From CAYUNI01 sp964446245 (GTDB lineage: Bacteria > Patescibacteriota > Minisyncoccia > Phycocordibacterales > XYD1-FULL-46-19): a stretch of 55,149 bases of DNA. Below, in pieces: positions 38,394 to 47,436 of this stretch. The translations under genes were made by a program, and so were the position numbers. The stretch spans positions 1 to 55,149 of the forward strand of contig CAYUNI010000001.1 of NCBI GenBank assembly GCA_964446245.1, written 5' to 3'. Positions within the stretch are counted from its first letter, which is position 1, and each line of letters opens with the position of its first letter. Under the pieces are notes generated by a model. It was not told the origin of the DNA and made no database searches. It saw only the letters and a list, made by a program, of their open reading frames with translations.

Positions 38394-40304
38394 ATGGCAA
38401 AAATTTTAGGTATTGATTTGGGTACGACTAATTCCGCAATGGCTTTTGTCGAAGGAGGGGAACCGAAAATCATTGAGAATACTGAGGGGGTTCGGACTAC
38501 ACCTTCGATTGTTGCCATCTCTAAGGCGGGAGAAAGATTGGTTGGTCTTTTAGCTAAGCGTCAAGCGATTACTAATCCGAAAAATACTGTTTTTGGTATT
38601 AAGCGTTTAATGGGCCACAAGTTTACTGACCCTAATGTCCAGAAAGATAAAAATTTAGTCCCGTTTGAAATTGATCAGGCCGAAGATGGTGGAGTGAAGG
38701 TGAAGATGGGGGACAAATCTTACCGACCAGAAGAAGTTTCGGCGATGATTTTACAAAAATTAAAGAAAGACGCTGAAGCAAAATTAGGAGAAAAAATTGA
38801 AGAAGTGGTAATCACGGTACCGGCTTATTTTGATGACTCTCAGCGAAAAGCAACCAAGGACGCTGGAGAAATCGCCGGCTTTAAAGTCCGCCGTATTATC
38901 AATGAGCCGACTGCTGCCGCTTTGGCTTATGGTTTGAACAAAAAGAAAGATGAACAGGTGGTGGTATACGACTTTGGCGGAGGGACCTTTGATGTTTCGG
39001 TCCTAGAGATTACTGGCGAAGAAGGTGAACAGAGTATTCAAGTCAAATCAACCGATGGTGATTCGCATATGGGTGGTGAAGATATTGACCAAAAAATAAT
39101 TCAATGGATTGCGGATGAATTTAAAAAGGAAAGTGGCTTAGATGTGACAAAAGATGAGCTGGCTTTACAGCGCCTAAAAGAGGCCGCAGAAAAGGCCAAG
39201 CATGAGCTTTCGACGGTAATGGAGACTGAGATTAATATTCCCTTTATTTCGTCTGATTCTTCTGGTCCACGGCACTTGTTATTAAAAATGTCTCGTTCAA
39301 CCCTAGAAGAATTGGCTAGTGAGTATATCAATCGCTCGATCGAAATCACCCAGCGTGCTTTGGCAGCCTCCGGACTTTCCGTGGGAGAGATTGATGAGAT
39401 TATTTTGGTCGGTGGTCAGACCCGAATGCCAGCAATTGTCGAAGCGGTAAAGAAAATGTTTGGTAAAGAGCCGAATCGAACGATCAATCCAGATGAAGTC
39501 GTCGCTATCGGCGCTGCGGTCCAAGCGGGTATTTTCCAGGGTGATGTTAAAGATGTCTTGTTGTTGGATGTGACACCATTATCAATGGGGATCGAAACCA
39601 TGGGTGGAGTGGCGACAAAAATCATTGAACGTAATACAACTATCCCAACTTCTCGTAGTCAGATTTTTTCAACGGCGGCTGATAATCAAACATCAGTAGA
39701 GATCCATATTGTCCAGGGAGAACGAGAAATGGCAAGCGATAATAAAAGTTTGGGTCGTTTTATCCTCGATGGGATTCCGCCAGCACCACGTGGTATGCCA
39801 CAAATCGAAGTAGCTTTTGATATTGATGCTAACGGTATTTTATCAGTGAAAGCGAAAGATAAAGCGAGTGGAAAAGAACAATCAATCCGAATTGAAGCTA
39901 AGACTAGTCTATCAAAAGAGGATATTGAGCGAATGAAAAAGGATGCCGAATTGCACGCCGAGGAAGATAAACAAAAGAAAGAATTAGTCGAATTGCGCAA
40001 CAATGCCGACCAGTTGGTCTATACCGCCGAAAAAGCCTTGCGAGAGGCCGGCGATAAGGTGAGTCAGGAAATCAAAGATGATGTGACGGCGAAGATTGGT
40101 GCGGTCAAAGCTGTTCGGGAGACGGGTGATAAAAGCTCACTCGACAAAGCGACCCAAGACTTATCTCTTTCAATGCAGAAGATTGGTGAAGCGATGATGA
40201 AAACGGGTAGTGAAAATCAGACTAGTGCTGAGACGACTGAAGGAGAAAAGAAAGATGATACCGCTAGTGGTGGTGAGAATATAAAAGATGTCGAAACGGA
40301 ATAG
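38394..40304 (+). CDS. dnaK: Chaperone DnaK (Hsp70)
   Basis: 636 residues. The ATPase domain starts KILGIDLGTTNSAMAF, with VPAYFDDSQRKATKDAGEIA, VYDFGGGTFDVSVLEI and ILVGGQTRMPAIVEAVKKMFG. The linker DVLLLDVTPLSMGIETMGG leads to the substrate-binding domain and a helical lid, ending in an acidic tail (DVETE). Full length. Central chaperone working with GrpE and DnaJ. Confidence 0.98.
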   Translation: MAKILGIDLGTTNSAMAFVEGGEPKIIENTEGVRTTPSIVAISKAGERLVGLLAKRQAITNPKNTVFGIKRLMGHKFTDPNVQKDKNLVPFEIDQAEDGGVKVKMGDKSYRPEEVSAMILQKLKKDAEAKLGEKIEEVVITVPAYFDDSQRKATKDAGEIAGFKVRRIINEPTAAALAYGLNKKKDEQVVVYDFGGGTFDVSVLEITGEEGEQSIQVKSTDGDSHMGGEDIDQKIIQWIADEFKKESGLDVTKDELALQRLKEAAEKAKHELSTVMETEINIPFISSDSSGPRHLLLKMSRSTLEELASEYINRSIEITQRALAASGLSVGEIDEIILVGGQTRMPAIVEAVKKMFGKEPNRTINPDEVVAIGAAVQAGIFQGDVKDVLLLDVTPLSMGIETMGGVATKIIERNTTIPTSRSQIFSTAADNQTSVEIHIVQGEREMASDNKSLGRFILDGIPPAPRGMPQIEVAFDIDANGILSVKAKDKASGKEQSIRIEAKTSLSKEDIERMKKDAELHAEEDKQKKELVELRNNADQLVYTAEKALREAGDKVSQEIKDDVTAKIGAVKAVRETGDKSSLDKATQDLSLSMQKIGEAMMKTGSENQTSAETTEGEKKDDTASGGENIKDVETE

Positions 40305-40318
40305 TTATAAAAAAGAGG

Positions 40319-40350
40319 AAGCGCGGGGGTGACTCATCACCCCCGCGCTT
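40319..40350 (+). terminator. Hairpin after dnaK
   Basis: Perfect 14-bp stem AAGCGCGGGGGTGA / TCACCCCCGCGCTT, loop CTCA. The T run after it is short (TTTG then CCCC TTTA), so it may attenuate rather than fully stop transcription into dnaJ. Confidence 0.75.
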
Positions 40351-40433
40351 TGCCCCTTTACCTTTCTGGTGATATAATGCCTTTATTCTGAAAGAAGAAA
40401 TTTTAATCTCCGCATCTTTAGTATCGAATATTT

Positions 40434-41483
40434 ATGAAAGACTATTATAAAATTTTAGGTGTTGACAAAAAAGCGTCAAAAGAAGAAATCAAAAAAGCTT
40501 TTCGTAAATTAGCCCACAAACATCACCCAGACAAGGGGGGAGATGAGGCAAAATTTAAAGAGGCGAGTGAGGCTTTTCAAGTTCTTTCTGATGATGCCAA
40601 ACGGGCGCAATATGATCAATTTGGCGAGGCCGGAATGGGTGGTGGGTCAGGCTTTGGCGGTTTCGATTTTTCTGGATTCCAAAATGCTGGCAATGGTGGT
40701 TTCGAATTTGACCTCGGTGATTTATTCGGAGACTTTTTTGGTGGGCAGGGGCGAGGTCCGCGTCGAGGGCGAGATATTTCGGTGGATATTCAGATTACTT
40801 TTTCCGAAGCCGTTTTCGGTACCGAACGAAAAATTCTTTTACACAAACAAGGACTTTGTGATGTGTGTGGAGGGACGGGAGCTGAGAGGGGTTCATCGAT
40901 GAAAGATTGCTCCACCTGTCAGGGGAAAGGTAAGATTCATGAGGTCAAGCGATCTATTCTCGGGTCTTTTTCTACGGTTAAGACTTGCGAGACTTGTCAT
41001 GGTAGCGGTAAAGTGCCAGAGAAAAAGTGCGCAAATTGTAGCGGGTTGGGTGTTTTGAAAAAGAATGAAGAAATTTCACTTAAAATTCCGGCGGGTATTG
41101 AGAATGGTGAGATGGTCCGAATGTCTGGCCAAGGAGAAGCGATTGCTTCTGGGGTGCCAGGTGATTTGTATATAAAGGTTCATGTTGAGAGAGATAAAAA
41201 TTGGCAACGGGATGGTTGGAATCTTCAGACGGAAATTAAGATTAAATTGTCAGAAGCTTTGTTGGGGGGAGAAAGAAGTCTCTCGACTCTAGAAGGCGAT
41301 ATCAAATTAAAAATTCCAGCGGGGACGAATAATGGTGATTGGCTTCGTCTCAAGGGTAAGGGGGTGCCAGAACGGGGAGGAAGGCGAGGTGATCTCTTGG
41401 TAAAGGTGAAGGTCCAGCTTCCAGCCTCACTTTCACGCAAAGCTAAAAAATTAATCGAAGAATTAGCTGATGAAGGGATCTAA
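40434..41483 (+). CDS. dnaJ: Chaperone DnaJ (Hsp40)
   Basis: 349 residues. The J domain has HHPDKGG (HPD at 31-33), followed by a Gly/Phe-rich stretch. Four zinc repeats are present (CDVCGGTG, CSTCQGKG, CETCHGSG, CANCSGLG), then the C-terminal peptide-binding domains. Type I DnaJ. It delivers substrates to DnaK. Its last 14 bases overlap the next gene. Confidence 0.97.
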   Translation: MKDYYKILGVDKKASKEEIKKAFRKLAHKHHPDKGGDEAKFKEASEAFQVLSDDAKRAQYDQFGEAGMGGGSGFGGFDFSGFQNAGNGGFEFDLGDLFGDFFGGQGRGPRRGRDISVDIQITFSEAVFGTERKILLHKQGLCDVCGGTGAERGSSMKDCSTCQGKGKIHEVKRSILGSFSTVKTCETCHGSGKVPEKKCANCSGLGVLKKNEEISLKIPAGIENGEMVRMSGQGEAIASGVPGDLYIKVHVERDKNWQRDGWNLQTEIKIKLSEALLGGERSLSTLEGDIKLKIPAGTNNGDWLRLKGKGVPERGGRRGDLLVKVKVQLPASLSRKAKKLIEELADEGI

Positions 41484-42306
41484 AACAATACCAATGGTTC
41501 TAAAGATAGTGGTGGTAATTTTCGCTCTGTTTGGGTTTGGTTTGACTTTGGTATTCGTGGCCCAGCGTCTGGGTTTGACACGGGTTCCCGGCGCCGTCGA
41601 CCCACGAACAAGATATTTTAAAGAAGCGACAATCGGAGGCTTGGATCGACAATCGGGGCAAGCATTGGCTTGGTCGACGGCGCCGGAATGGCTCACTTTA
41701 AAATCAGCCTTGCAAAAAGATCAAGTTTTGATTCGACAGGTAGCTGATGAGACCGGAGTCCCAGCGCGATTGATCGTCTCGATTATTATCGGTGAGCAAT
41801 TGAGACTTTATACTTCAGAGCGAGAATTGTTTAAGCAAGTCTTTGCTCCGCTTTCGATTTTGGCAGTGCAGTCGCAATTTTCCCTTGGAATTACTGGGAT
41901 AAAAGAAGACACCGCCAAAGCGATTGAAAATCATTTACGCAACGCTTCCTCTACTTATTATCTTGGACCAGATTTTGAACAAAAATTATCTTTTAAGACG
42001 GACAATATCAATCAGGAACGGGTCGAGCGTTTAATCGATGAACATAATCATTATTATTCTTATCTCTACACGGCACTCTTTTTGAAACAAATAATGGCGG
42101 AGTGGACGAGAGCCGGATTTGATATTTCTAATCGACCAGAAATCTTAGCGACAATTTTCAATTTGGGATTTGGAGTTTCTGAGCCTAAAAATAATCCGCA
42201 GGTTGGTGGGGCAGAAATTACCCTCAATGGTGTCAAATATACTTTTGGCGCGGTGGCGGGAGACTTTGTTCGCTCGGATGAATTGCGAACGGAATTCCCT
42301 TATTAA
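41470..42306 (+). CDS. Hypothetical membrane-anchored protein, possible lysozyme-like fold
   Basis: 278 residues, overlapping the dnaJ 3' end by 14 bp. One membrane segment near residues 10-30. The soluble part has ADETGVPARLIVSIIIGEQLR with a glutamate placed as in lytic transglycosylases, SILAVQSQFSLGITGIKEDT, and a conserved end ILATIFNLGFGVSEPK, then a PQVGGAEI-containing part and YTFGAVAGDFVRS. A peptidoglycan-acting role is plausible but unproven. Alternative start ATG at 41503 would leave the membrane segment intact. Confidence 0.55.
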   Translation: MKGSKTIPMVLKIVVVIFALFGFGLTLVFVAQRLGLTRVPGAVDPRTRYFKEATIGGLDRQSGQALAWSTAPEWLTLKSALQKDQVLIRQVADETGVPARLIVSIIIGEQLRLYTSERELFKQVFAPLSILAVQSQFSLGITGIKEDTAKAIENHLRNASSTYYLGPDFEQKLSFKTDNINQERVERLIDEHNHYYSYLYTALFLKQIMAEWTRAGFDISNRPEILATIFNLGFGVSEPKNNPQVGGAEITLNGVKYTFGAVAGDFVRSDELRTEFPY

Positions 42307-42334
42307 TAAAATCTTATTTAACCTTTAAATTTTT

Positions 42335-42841
42335 ATGACCTTAGCGACTCATGCTGTTGTCGGCGCTTCCCTTGCGGTCCTCGCTCCTAACCCACTTGTT
42401 GGTGGGGTATTGGCTTTTGCGAGCCACTTTGTTTTAGACGCTATCCCGCATTGGGATTATAAATTAGCCTCCGCCCGAAAAGATCCCAACAATAGTTTAA
42501 ATAATGATTTGATTTTGGGGTTAAATTTTATCGGTGACCTTGTAAAAATAGGTTTTGATTTATTGCTTGGGTCGGTGATTGCTTTGGTTGTATTTGGTTG
42601 GTGGCAGGGGGTCGATTGGCATTTACTTGGAGCCGGAATTCTTGGCGCGACATTGCCAGATTTTTTGCAATTTGCCTATATGAAAATGCGCTGGTTCTCG
42701 CCTTTAGTTTGGCTGCAAAAATTTCACATAACCTTTATGCATTCTCCTTGGCGTCTTAATGACCAGCCAGTGTTAGGGATTTTAGGACAAATAGTTGTAA
42801 TCTTTGTGGTGGTCGTGCTGGCTTTGTTGATAAAGTCTTAA
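42335..42841 (+). CDS. Membrane protein of the metal-dependent-hydrolase-like (YdjM) type
   Basis: 168 residues with about four hydrophobic segments. The N-terminus LATHAVVGASLAVLAPNPLVG and LAFASHFVLDAIPHWDY contains conserved His and Asp residues in membrane context, as in the LexA-binding/YdjM family. A later helix LLGAGILGATLPDFLQ adds Asp, and WLQKFHITFMHSPWR adds two His. It probably binds a metal; substrate unknown. 28 bp after the preceding gene. Confidence 0.65.
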   Translation: MTLATHAVVGASLAVLAPNPLVGGVLAFASHFVLDAIPHWDYKLASARKDPNNSLNNDLILGLNFIGDLVKIGFDLLLGSVIALVVFGWWQGVDWHLLGAGILGATLPDFLQFAYMKMRWFSPLVWLQKFHITFMHSPWRLNDQPVLGILGQIVVIFVVVVLALLIKS

Positions 42842-42849
42842 GAGAAATC

Positions 42850-42889
42850 AAAAAATCTGACCCCGGATTATTCTAAGGTAAGATTTTTT
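42850..42889. terminator. Terminator between convergent genes
   Basis: Stem AAAAAATCT / AGATTTTTT (9 bp) with a longer loop and T runs on both strands, between the membrane protein (+) and the GDVS-repeat gene (-). Confidence 0.7.
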
Positions 42890-42903
42890 GTTTTTAATAT
42901 CTT

Positions 42904-43449
42904 TTATTTTGTTTGCTCGTCGATTTTTCCTTCAAAGATAGTCATATCGCCACGAAGTTTGCTTACATCACCAGAGATGTTGGTGACAAGCCCGGAGATA
43001 TTGGTGACATCGCCTTGAATTTTTGTCACATTGCCAGAGATATTTGAGGCATCACCGACAATATTGCTAGCATCGCCTAAGAGGTCGGAGATTGAGCCAG
43101 AGAGTCGGCTTATGTCGCCTCGTAGATTTGTCACATCCCCCGAGAGATGGGAGACATCGCCTATTAAGCCACTGATATCCCCGGTAATATTACTGACATC
43201 ACCAGAAAGCTTTGAGACATCACCACGAATGTTGGAAATATCGCCCGTAATCTTGCTTACATCACCGAGAAGGGCGTTTAATTGGCCTGAAATCCCACCG
43301 ACATCACCTCGGATATGGTTGAGGTCGAGATTGCCATACAAACGGCTTACATTGCCCGAAATGGGTGAAAAATCACCCCAAATGCCAGCATGGAGACCGG
43401 TAACTTTTTGGGTATTTTTTTGGTCTCGTTTGATAGTTTGAGTTAACAT
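42904..43449 (-). CDS. GDVS seven-residue repeat protein
   Basis: 181 residues. After about 30 residues the sequence is almost entirely tandem seven-residue units of the form G-D-[VI]-[ST]-x-[IL]-[STR] (for example ISGDVSNITGDISGLIGDVS), about 19 units. The regular spacing of hydrophobic and GD residues predicts a solenoid or trimeric fibre-like structure. There is no signal peptide or anchor. The protein ends with a short charged tail (EGKIDEQTK). I know similar GDVS/GDIS repeat proteins in other bacteria without a defined function. A TATAAT (plus 43456-43461) lies 6 nt before the ATG, so it is probably leaderless. Confidence 0.75.
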   Translation of the reverse strand: MLTQTIKRDQKNTQKVTGLHAGIWGDFSPISGNVSRLYGNLDLNHIRGDVGGISGQLNALLGDVSKITGDISNIRGDVSKLSGDVSNITGDISGLIGDVSHLSGDVTNLRGDISRLSGSISDLLGDASNIVGDASNISGNVTKIQGDVTNISGLVTNISGDVSKLRGDMTIFEGKIDEQTK

Positions 43450-43554
43450 ATTTTAATTATAAACTCAAAATTAAAAATGCAAAATTAAAAATTCTTTTCA
43501 ATTTAAATTTTGAGATGTTTTAGGATTAAGACTTTTTCTCCTGTCTCGTTGGTT

Positions 43555-43565
43555 TGTGCTATAAT
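43555..43565 (+). promoter_or_regulatory. Extended -10 promoter of uppP, leaderless
   Basis: TTGTGCTATAAT-type element: TGTGC then TATAAT (43560-43565), 7 nt before ATG 43573. Same sequence as the promoter at 29497. The -35 is poor. Confidence 0.65.
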
Positions 43566-43572
43566 AGCTCTA

Positions 43573-44370
43573 ATGGATATTTTTCAAGCCCTAATTTTGG
43601 GGGTGGTGGAGGGTTTAACCGAATTTTTGCCCGTGTCTTCTACCGGGCATTTGATTATTGTGTCGAAATTGCTTGGGTTAGACTCGACTAATTTTCTTAA
43701 AAGTTTTGATATTGCAATTCAGCTCGGGGCGATTGGCGCTGTCGCTTTGATTTATTGGCGAAAGTTTTTGGTGGAACGGGGAGTGTGGCAGAAAGTTTTG
43801 GTGGCTTTTTTGCCGACGGGGGTGATTGGTTTTGCCCTGTATAAACTTTTTAAACAATACTTAGCCGATAACCTACTGGTGACAATTGGCGCGCTTTTTG
43901 TTGGCGGTTTGATTATTATCGCTTTGGAAAAATGGTTGGCGAAAAGAGCGTGGTCGGCTGGCGCTTCGGCCTCGATTCAGTCGGTGAATTCTCAATCTCT
44001 CACTTATCGACAATCTTTCACTATTGGTATTATCCAATCATTAGCAATCATCCCCGGGGTGTCGCGTTCGGGAGCGACTATTATTGGTGGCTTGCTGATG
44101 GGCCTATCACGAGCAACGATTGTGGAGTTTTCTTTTTTGTTGGCGATTCCTACCATGCTCGCCGCGACGGGTTATGATTTGTTAAAAAATGCGTCGGCTT
44201 TTTCTTCGGCTGATTTTGGTAATTTAGCTGTCGGTTTTGTTGCTTCGTTTGCTGTGGCTTATGTCACGGTCAAATTTTTTCTCCGTTTTGTTCAAACACA
44301 CGACTTCACCGCCTTCGGCTATTACCGAATCATCGTTGCTGCCCTGATATTTTTGTGGGTGTTTGCCTAA
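43573..44370 (+). CDS. uppP: Undecaprenyl-diphosphatase UppP (BacA)
   Basis: 265 residues from ATG 43573; a longer reading from 43510 would run through the promoter. Polytopic membrane enzyme that dephosphorylates undecaprenyl diphosphate, recycling the lipid carrier for wall synthesis. The two catalytic motifs are EGLTEFLPVSSTGHLI near the N-terminus and PGVSRSGATIIGGLLMG in the middle. It supports MraY and MurG encoded at 50-53 kb. Confidence 0.96.
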   Translation: MDIFQALILGVVEGLTEFLPVSSTGHLIIVSKLLGLDSTNFLKSFDIAIQLGAIGAVALIYWRKFLVERGVWQKVLVAFLPTGVIGFALYKLFKQYLADNLLVTIGALFVGGLIIIALEKWLAKRAWSAGASASIQSVNSQSLTYRQSFTIGIIQSLAIIPGVSRSGATIIGGLLMGLSRATIVEFSFLLAIPTMLAATGYDLLKNASAFSSADFGNLAVGFVASFAVAYVTVKFFLRFVQTHDFTAFGYYRIIVAALIFLWVFA

Positions 44371-44669
44371 TCGAATATAAATAATAAGGGCCGTCAGGAA
44401 TTGAAACAAAGGTAAGTTTTTGGGGAGAAATTGCAGAGGATTTGTAAAAAAATTAGTTTGGGTGTATTTTAATTATATGATGTTTGGCGCGTTAAATTTG
44501 TTAGGTCTCCTTCTTCTTACCCGCTTGGGTGGGGATCTAACTTGTGAGTAGTAGCCAGAGCCATAATCAGAAAACTAATACTCAAAAGCTAGCTCCACCA
44601 CCTCGGTGGGGCTTTTGTTTGGAACGATGATTGGGTCTTTAACAAGTAAACCAAGAGGAGTATCGAATC
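44371..44669. other. Gene-poor region with structured element and possible leader peptide
   Basis: About 300 bp. It contains a 24-codon frame at 44477-44551 (MMFGALNLLGLLLLTRLGG, then DLTCE), near an AT-rich promoter-like stretch. Inside this frame are nested complements (TAGGTCTCC with GGGGATCTA, and ACCC-GCTT-GGGT). A terminator follows at 44591. This could be a small RNA or a leader/attenuator ahead of the next gene; no known riboswitch pattern is recognised. Confidence 0.35.
44591..44617 (+). terminator. Intrinsic terminator
   Basis: AGCTCCACC / GGTGGGGCT (9 bp, one G-U) with loop ACCTC and TTTTG. It ends whatever transcript crosses 44480-44590. Confidence 0.75.
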
Positions 44670-44963
44670 ATGTCGGACAAAAATCGCAATGTTTTGATTG
44701 AGCGATTTGGTCGGGGTAATGTTTCGTCGCGAGGTCTCGATGGGACTTATGTTGTGCGAGAACAAAAGCGGATCGCTGGTAAATTGGTCTGGCGTTATGG
44801 CCTCCGAGGTGAGCGTGGGGGAGTTGCTTGGGAGGCGGAGTTCGTCAAGATTACTGGAATCAATCCAATCACTCTTGAAAGGCGAGCGGTCCGGCCTAAT
44901 GGTCAGATTCTCGTGATGAAGGTCACCCCAGAAGACACCGAGGGACGCTTGATTCGAGCTTGA
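44670..44963 (+). CDS. Hypothetical small protein
   Basis: 97 residues, basic, no membrane segment. The region GLDGTYVVREQKRIAGKLVW and EFVKITGINPITLERRAV suggests a small beta-rich fold. AGAGGAG lies 9-10 bp before the ATG, an unusually strong ribosome binding site for this genome. Flanked by terminators on both sides, so it is a single-gene unit. Family not recognised. Confidence 0.65.
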   Translation: MSDKNRNVLIERFGRGNVSSRGLDGTYVVREQKRIAGKLVWRYGLRGERGGVAWEAEFVKITGINPITLERRAVRPNGQILVMKVTPEDTEGRLIRA

Positions 44964-44984
44964 TCTGAAGGACTCAGAATCTGG

Positions 44985-45012
44985 AGGCCGGCGTGCGCGC
45001 GTCGGCCTTTTT
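44985..45012 (+). terminator. Intrinsic terminator after the small protein gene
   Basis: GGCCGGCG / CGTCGGCC (one G-U) with a 6-nt loop, then TTTTT. Confidence 0.85.
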
Positions 45013-45090
45013 ATTGATGATTAGAGAGACTAATTTGTTGTTTTAAAAACCATAGCCAAAAAGCGAGCTATCGTGTAAGATAGGTATATT

Positions 45091-46074
45091 ATGGCTAAGG
45101 ATAATAATGATTCAAAAATTATCGTCTCTGGTATCAAGCCGACGGGGCGACCTCATTTAGGTAATTATTTTGGCGCAATGCGTCAGATGATCGAGCGTCA
45201 AGATGAATATTTAAGCTATATTTTTTTAGCTGATTTGCATGCTTTGACCACTGTTCGTGAGGCTAAAGATTTGCGTGCTGATAGCTTAGACTTAGCGATT
45301 GACTATCTGGCGGTTGGTCTTGATCCAGCGCGGACTATCCTTTTCAAACAATCAGATATTTTAGAACATACTCAGCTTAATTGGATTTTTAATTGTTTGG
45401 CGACAGTGCCCTATCTTTCTCGCGCGCATGCTTTCAAGGACGCGATTGCTAATGGCAAAGAGGCCACGGTTGGACTGTTTGATTATCCGCTTCTGATGGC
45501 GGCAGATATCTTACTCTATGATGCTGATTTGGTGCCGGTCGGCCAGGATCAAAAACAGCATGTCGAATATGCTCGCGATATGGCGGAAAAATTTAATTTT
45601 CATTATGGTGAGACTTTTAAGTTGCCTGAAGCTTTGATTTTGAATGAAGTGATGACGGTCCCCGGTTTAGATGGACGCAAAATGAGTAAGAGTTATGGTA
45701 ATCATATTCCGCTTTTTGCGAGCGATGAAGAATTGAAAAAATTAGTGGCGAGTATTGTCACTGATTCGAAGGGAGTAGAGGAAAGTAAAGATCCAGAGGC
45801 TTGTAATGTTTTTGCTCTGCATAAATTAGTCAGTCAGAAGGACTTGCCCGAGCTTCGTCGGCGCTACCTCGAAGGAGGGATTGGTTATAAGGAGAGCAAA
45901 GATGTCCTTTTAGCCAATCTGATTGCTTTTATCGGGCCTCTACGAGAGAAGCGAGAACAATTCGCTTCTAATCCAGACCGAGTAAAAAAGATTTTGGCCG
46001 AGGGAGCAGAAAAGGCAAAAGCCATAGCGGAAGCTAAAATGGCTTTGGTTCGAGAAAGGGTGGGGTTAGAATAA
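45091..46074 (+). CDS. trpS: Tryptophanyl-tRNA synthetase
   Basis: 327 residues, normal for bacterial TrpRS. SGIKPTGRPHLGNYFGAMRQ holds the HIGH-type motif (HLGN), DLHALTT follows, VPVGQDQKQHVEYARDMA binds the adenylate/tryptophan, and GRKMSKSYGNHIPLF is a perfect KMSKS loop. Charges tRNA-Trp. It precedes aspS by 24 bp. Confidence 0.97.
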   Translation: MAKDNNDSKIIVSGIKPTGRPHLGNYFGAMRQMIERQDEYLSYIFLADLHALTTVREAKDLRADSLDLAIDYLAVGLDPARTILFKQSDILEHTQLNWIFNCLATVPYLSRAHAFKDAIANGKEATVGLFDYPLLMAADILLYDADLVPVGQDQKQHVEYARDMAEKFNFHYGETFKLPEALILNEVMTVPGLDGRKMSKSYGNHIPLFASDEELKKLVASIVTDSKGVEESKDPEACNVFALHKLVSQKDLPELRRRYLEGGIGYKESKDVLLANLIAFIGPLREKREQFASNPDRVKKILAEGAEKAKAIAEAKMALVRERVGLE

Positions 46075-46098
46075 AAATTAAAATTTAATAAAAAATTT

Positions 46099-47430
46099 AT
46101 GTCTGATCGAATTTATTTAAATCAACTACATGATTATATTGGTCAAGAAGTAAAAGTCGCTGGCTGGGTGGATGTTCGTCGCGATCATGGGAAATTAGTT
46201 TTCTTTGATTTGCGCGATAAATTTGGCCGAGTGCAAATGGTGGTCTTGCCGGGCAATCAAGCCTTGACTGATTCAGTGGCCGATATTCGATCGGAGTGGG
46301 TGGTAGCGGTGACTGGTAAAGTGAATCAGCGACCAGAAAAAATGGTTAAAGTGGGTGAGCAAAACGGCGATCTGGAAATTGAGATTTTGTCGGTTGAAAT
46401 TTTGGGTCAAGCGAAAGAACTGCCTTTTGATAAAGAGGCGGAGCTTAATCTCGATACCTATTTGGACAATTTGCCTTTGACTTTGCGTCGAGAGCGGAGC
46501 CGAAAGATTTTTGCTATTCAAGCGACAATCATTAGCGCCTTCCGCGAATTTTTAATAAAAGAAAATTTTACAGAATTCCAAGCGCCTAAGTTGATTGGTG
46601 ATGATGCTGAGGGGGGAGCGAATTCTTTTAATGTTGAATATTTTGGTCATGTTGCCCATCTGGGGCAAAGTCCACAATTATATAAGCAGATTATGGTTGG
46701 GATTTTCGAACGAGTGTTTGCGGCGGGTAATGTGTACCGAGCAGAGAAGCATAGCACCACTCGACACCTAAATGAATACACTAGTCTTGATTTGGAGATG
46801 GGGTTTATCGATGGTTTTGGCGATATTATGACGATGGAAAATCGTTTGTTGGCTTTCATTATTGAAAAAATAAAAGAAAAACATGAAGCGGATTTTGTTT
46901 CTTTGGGAGCGATTATTCCGGAAGTACCTAAAGAAATTCCTCGACTATCTTTGCGTGAGGCGCAGGAATTGATTACCGCCGAGACGGGCGAAGACTGTAC
47001 TAAAGAGCCAGATCTTGAGCCTCAGCACGAACGCTGGCTTTGCGATTATGCCAAGACAAAACTCGGTTCAGATTTTATTTTCATTACCAATTTTCCTTTA
47101 GCAAAGAGACCTTTTTATACAATGCCTGATCCTAATAATCCAGAGTTTGCGGCGGGCTTCGATTTGCTTTTTCGTGGAGTCGAGATTACTACCGGCTCTC
47201 AGCGTATTCATGATTATGATCAATTGGTCGCTTCTTTGACTGGGCGGGGGATGGACCCAGAAGCTTTTTCTTTTTATCTTCAAGCGTTTAAATATGGCAT
47301 GCCTCCGCATGGAGGACTAGGGCTTGGTTTAGAGCGCTTGACGGCCAAATTGCTTGGCCTTGATAATGTCAAAGAAGCCACCCTCTTCCCGCGCGATCTT
47401 AATCGTATTGATCAACTTTTGTCAAAATAA
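46099..47430 (+). CDS. aspS: Aspartyl-tRNA synthetase, archaeal/eukaryotic type
   Basis: 443 residues. N-terminal OB-fold (VKVAGWVDVRRDHGKLVFFD), then the class II core. FQAPKLIGDDAEGGANSF, GQSPQLYKQIMVG, YRAEKHSTTRHLNEYTSLDL and the motif 3 GLGLGLERL are present. The large GAD insertion of bacterial AspRS (about 590 residues) is missing, so this is the archaeal-type enzyme, which is often non-discriminating and can charge tRNA-Asn. Whether that applies depends on the presence of GatCAB and AsnRS, not visible here. Confidence 0.94.
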   Translation: MSDRIYLNQLHDYIGQEVKVAGWVDVRRDHGKLVFFDLRDKFGRVQMVVLPGNQALTDSVADIRSEWVVAVTGKVNQRPEKMVKVGEQNGDLEIEILSVEILGQAKELPFDKEAELNLDTYLDNLPLTLRRERSRKIFAIQATIISAFREFLIKENFTEFQAPKLIGDDAEGGANSFNVEYFGHVAHLGQSPQLYKQIMVGIFERVFAAGNVYRAEKHSTTRHLNEYTSLDLEMGFIDGFGDIMTMENRLLAFIIEKIKEKHEADFVSLGAIIPEVPKEIPRLSLREAQELITAETGEDCTKEPDLEPQHERWLCDYAKTKLGSDFIFITNFPLAKRPFYTMPDPNNPEFAAGFDLLFRGVEITTGSQRIHDYDQLVASLTGRGMDPEAFSFYLQAFKYGMPPHGGLGLGLERLTAKLLGLDNVKEATLFPRDLNRIDQLLSK

Positions 47431-47436
47431 AATTTT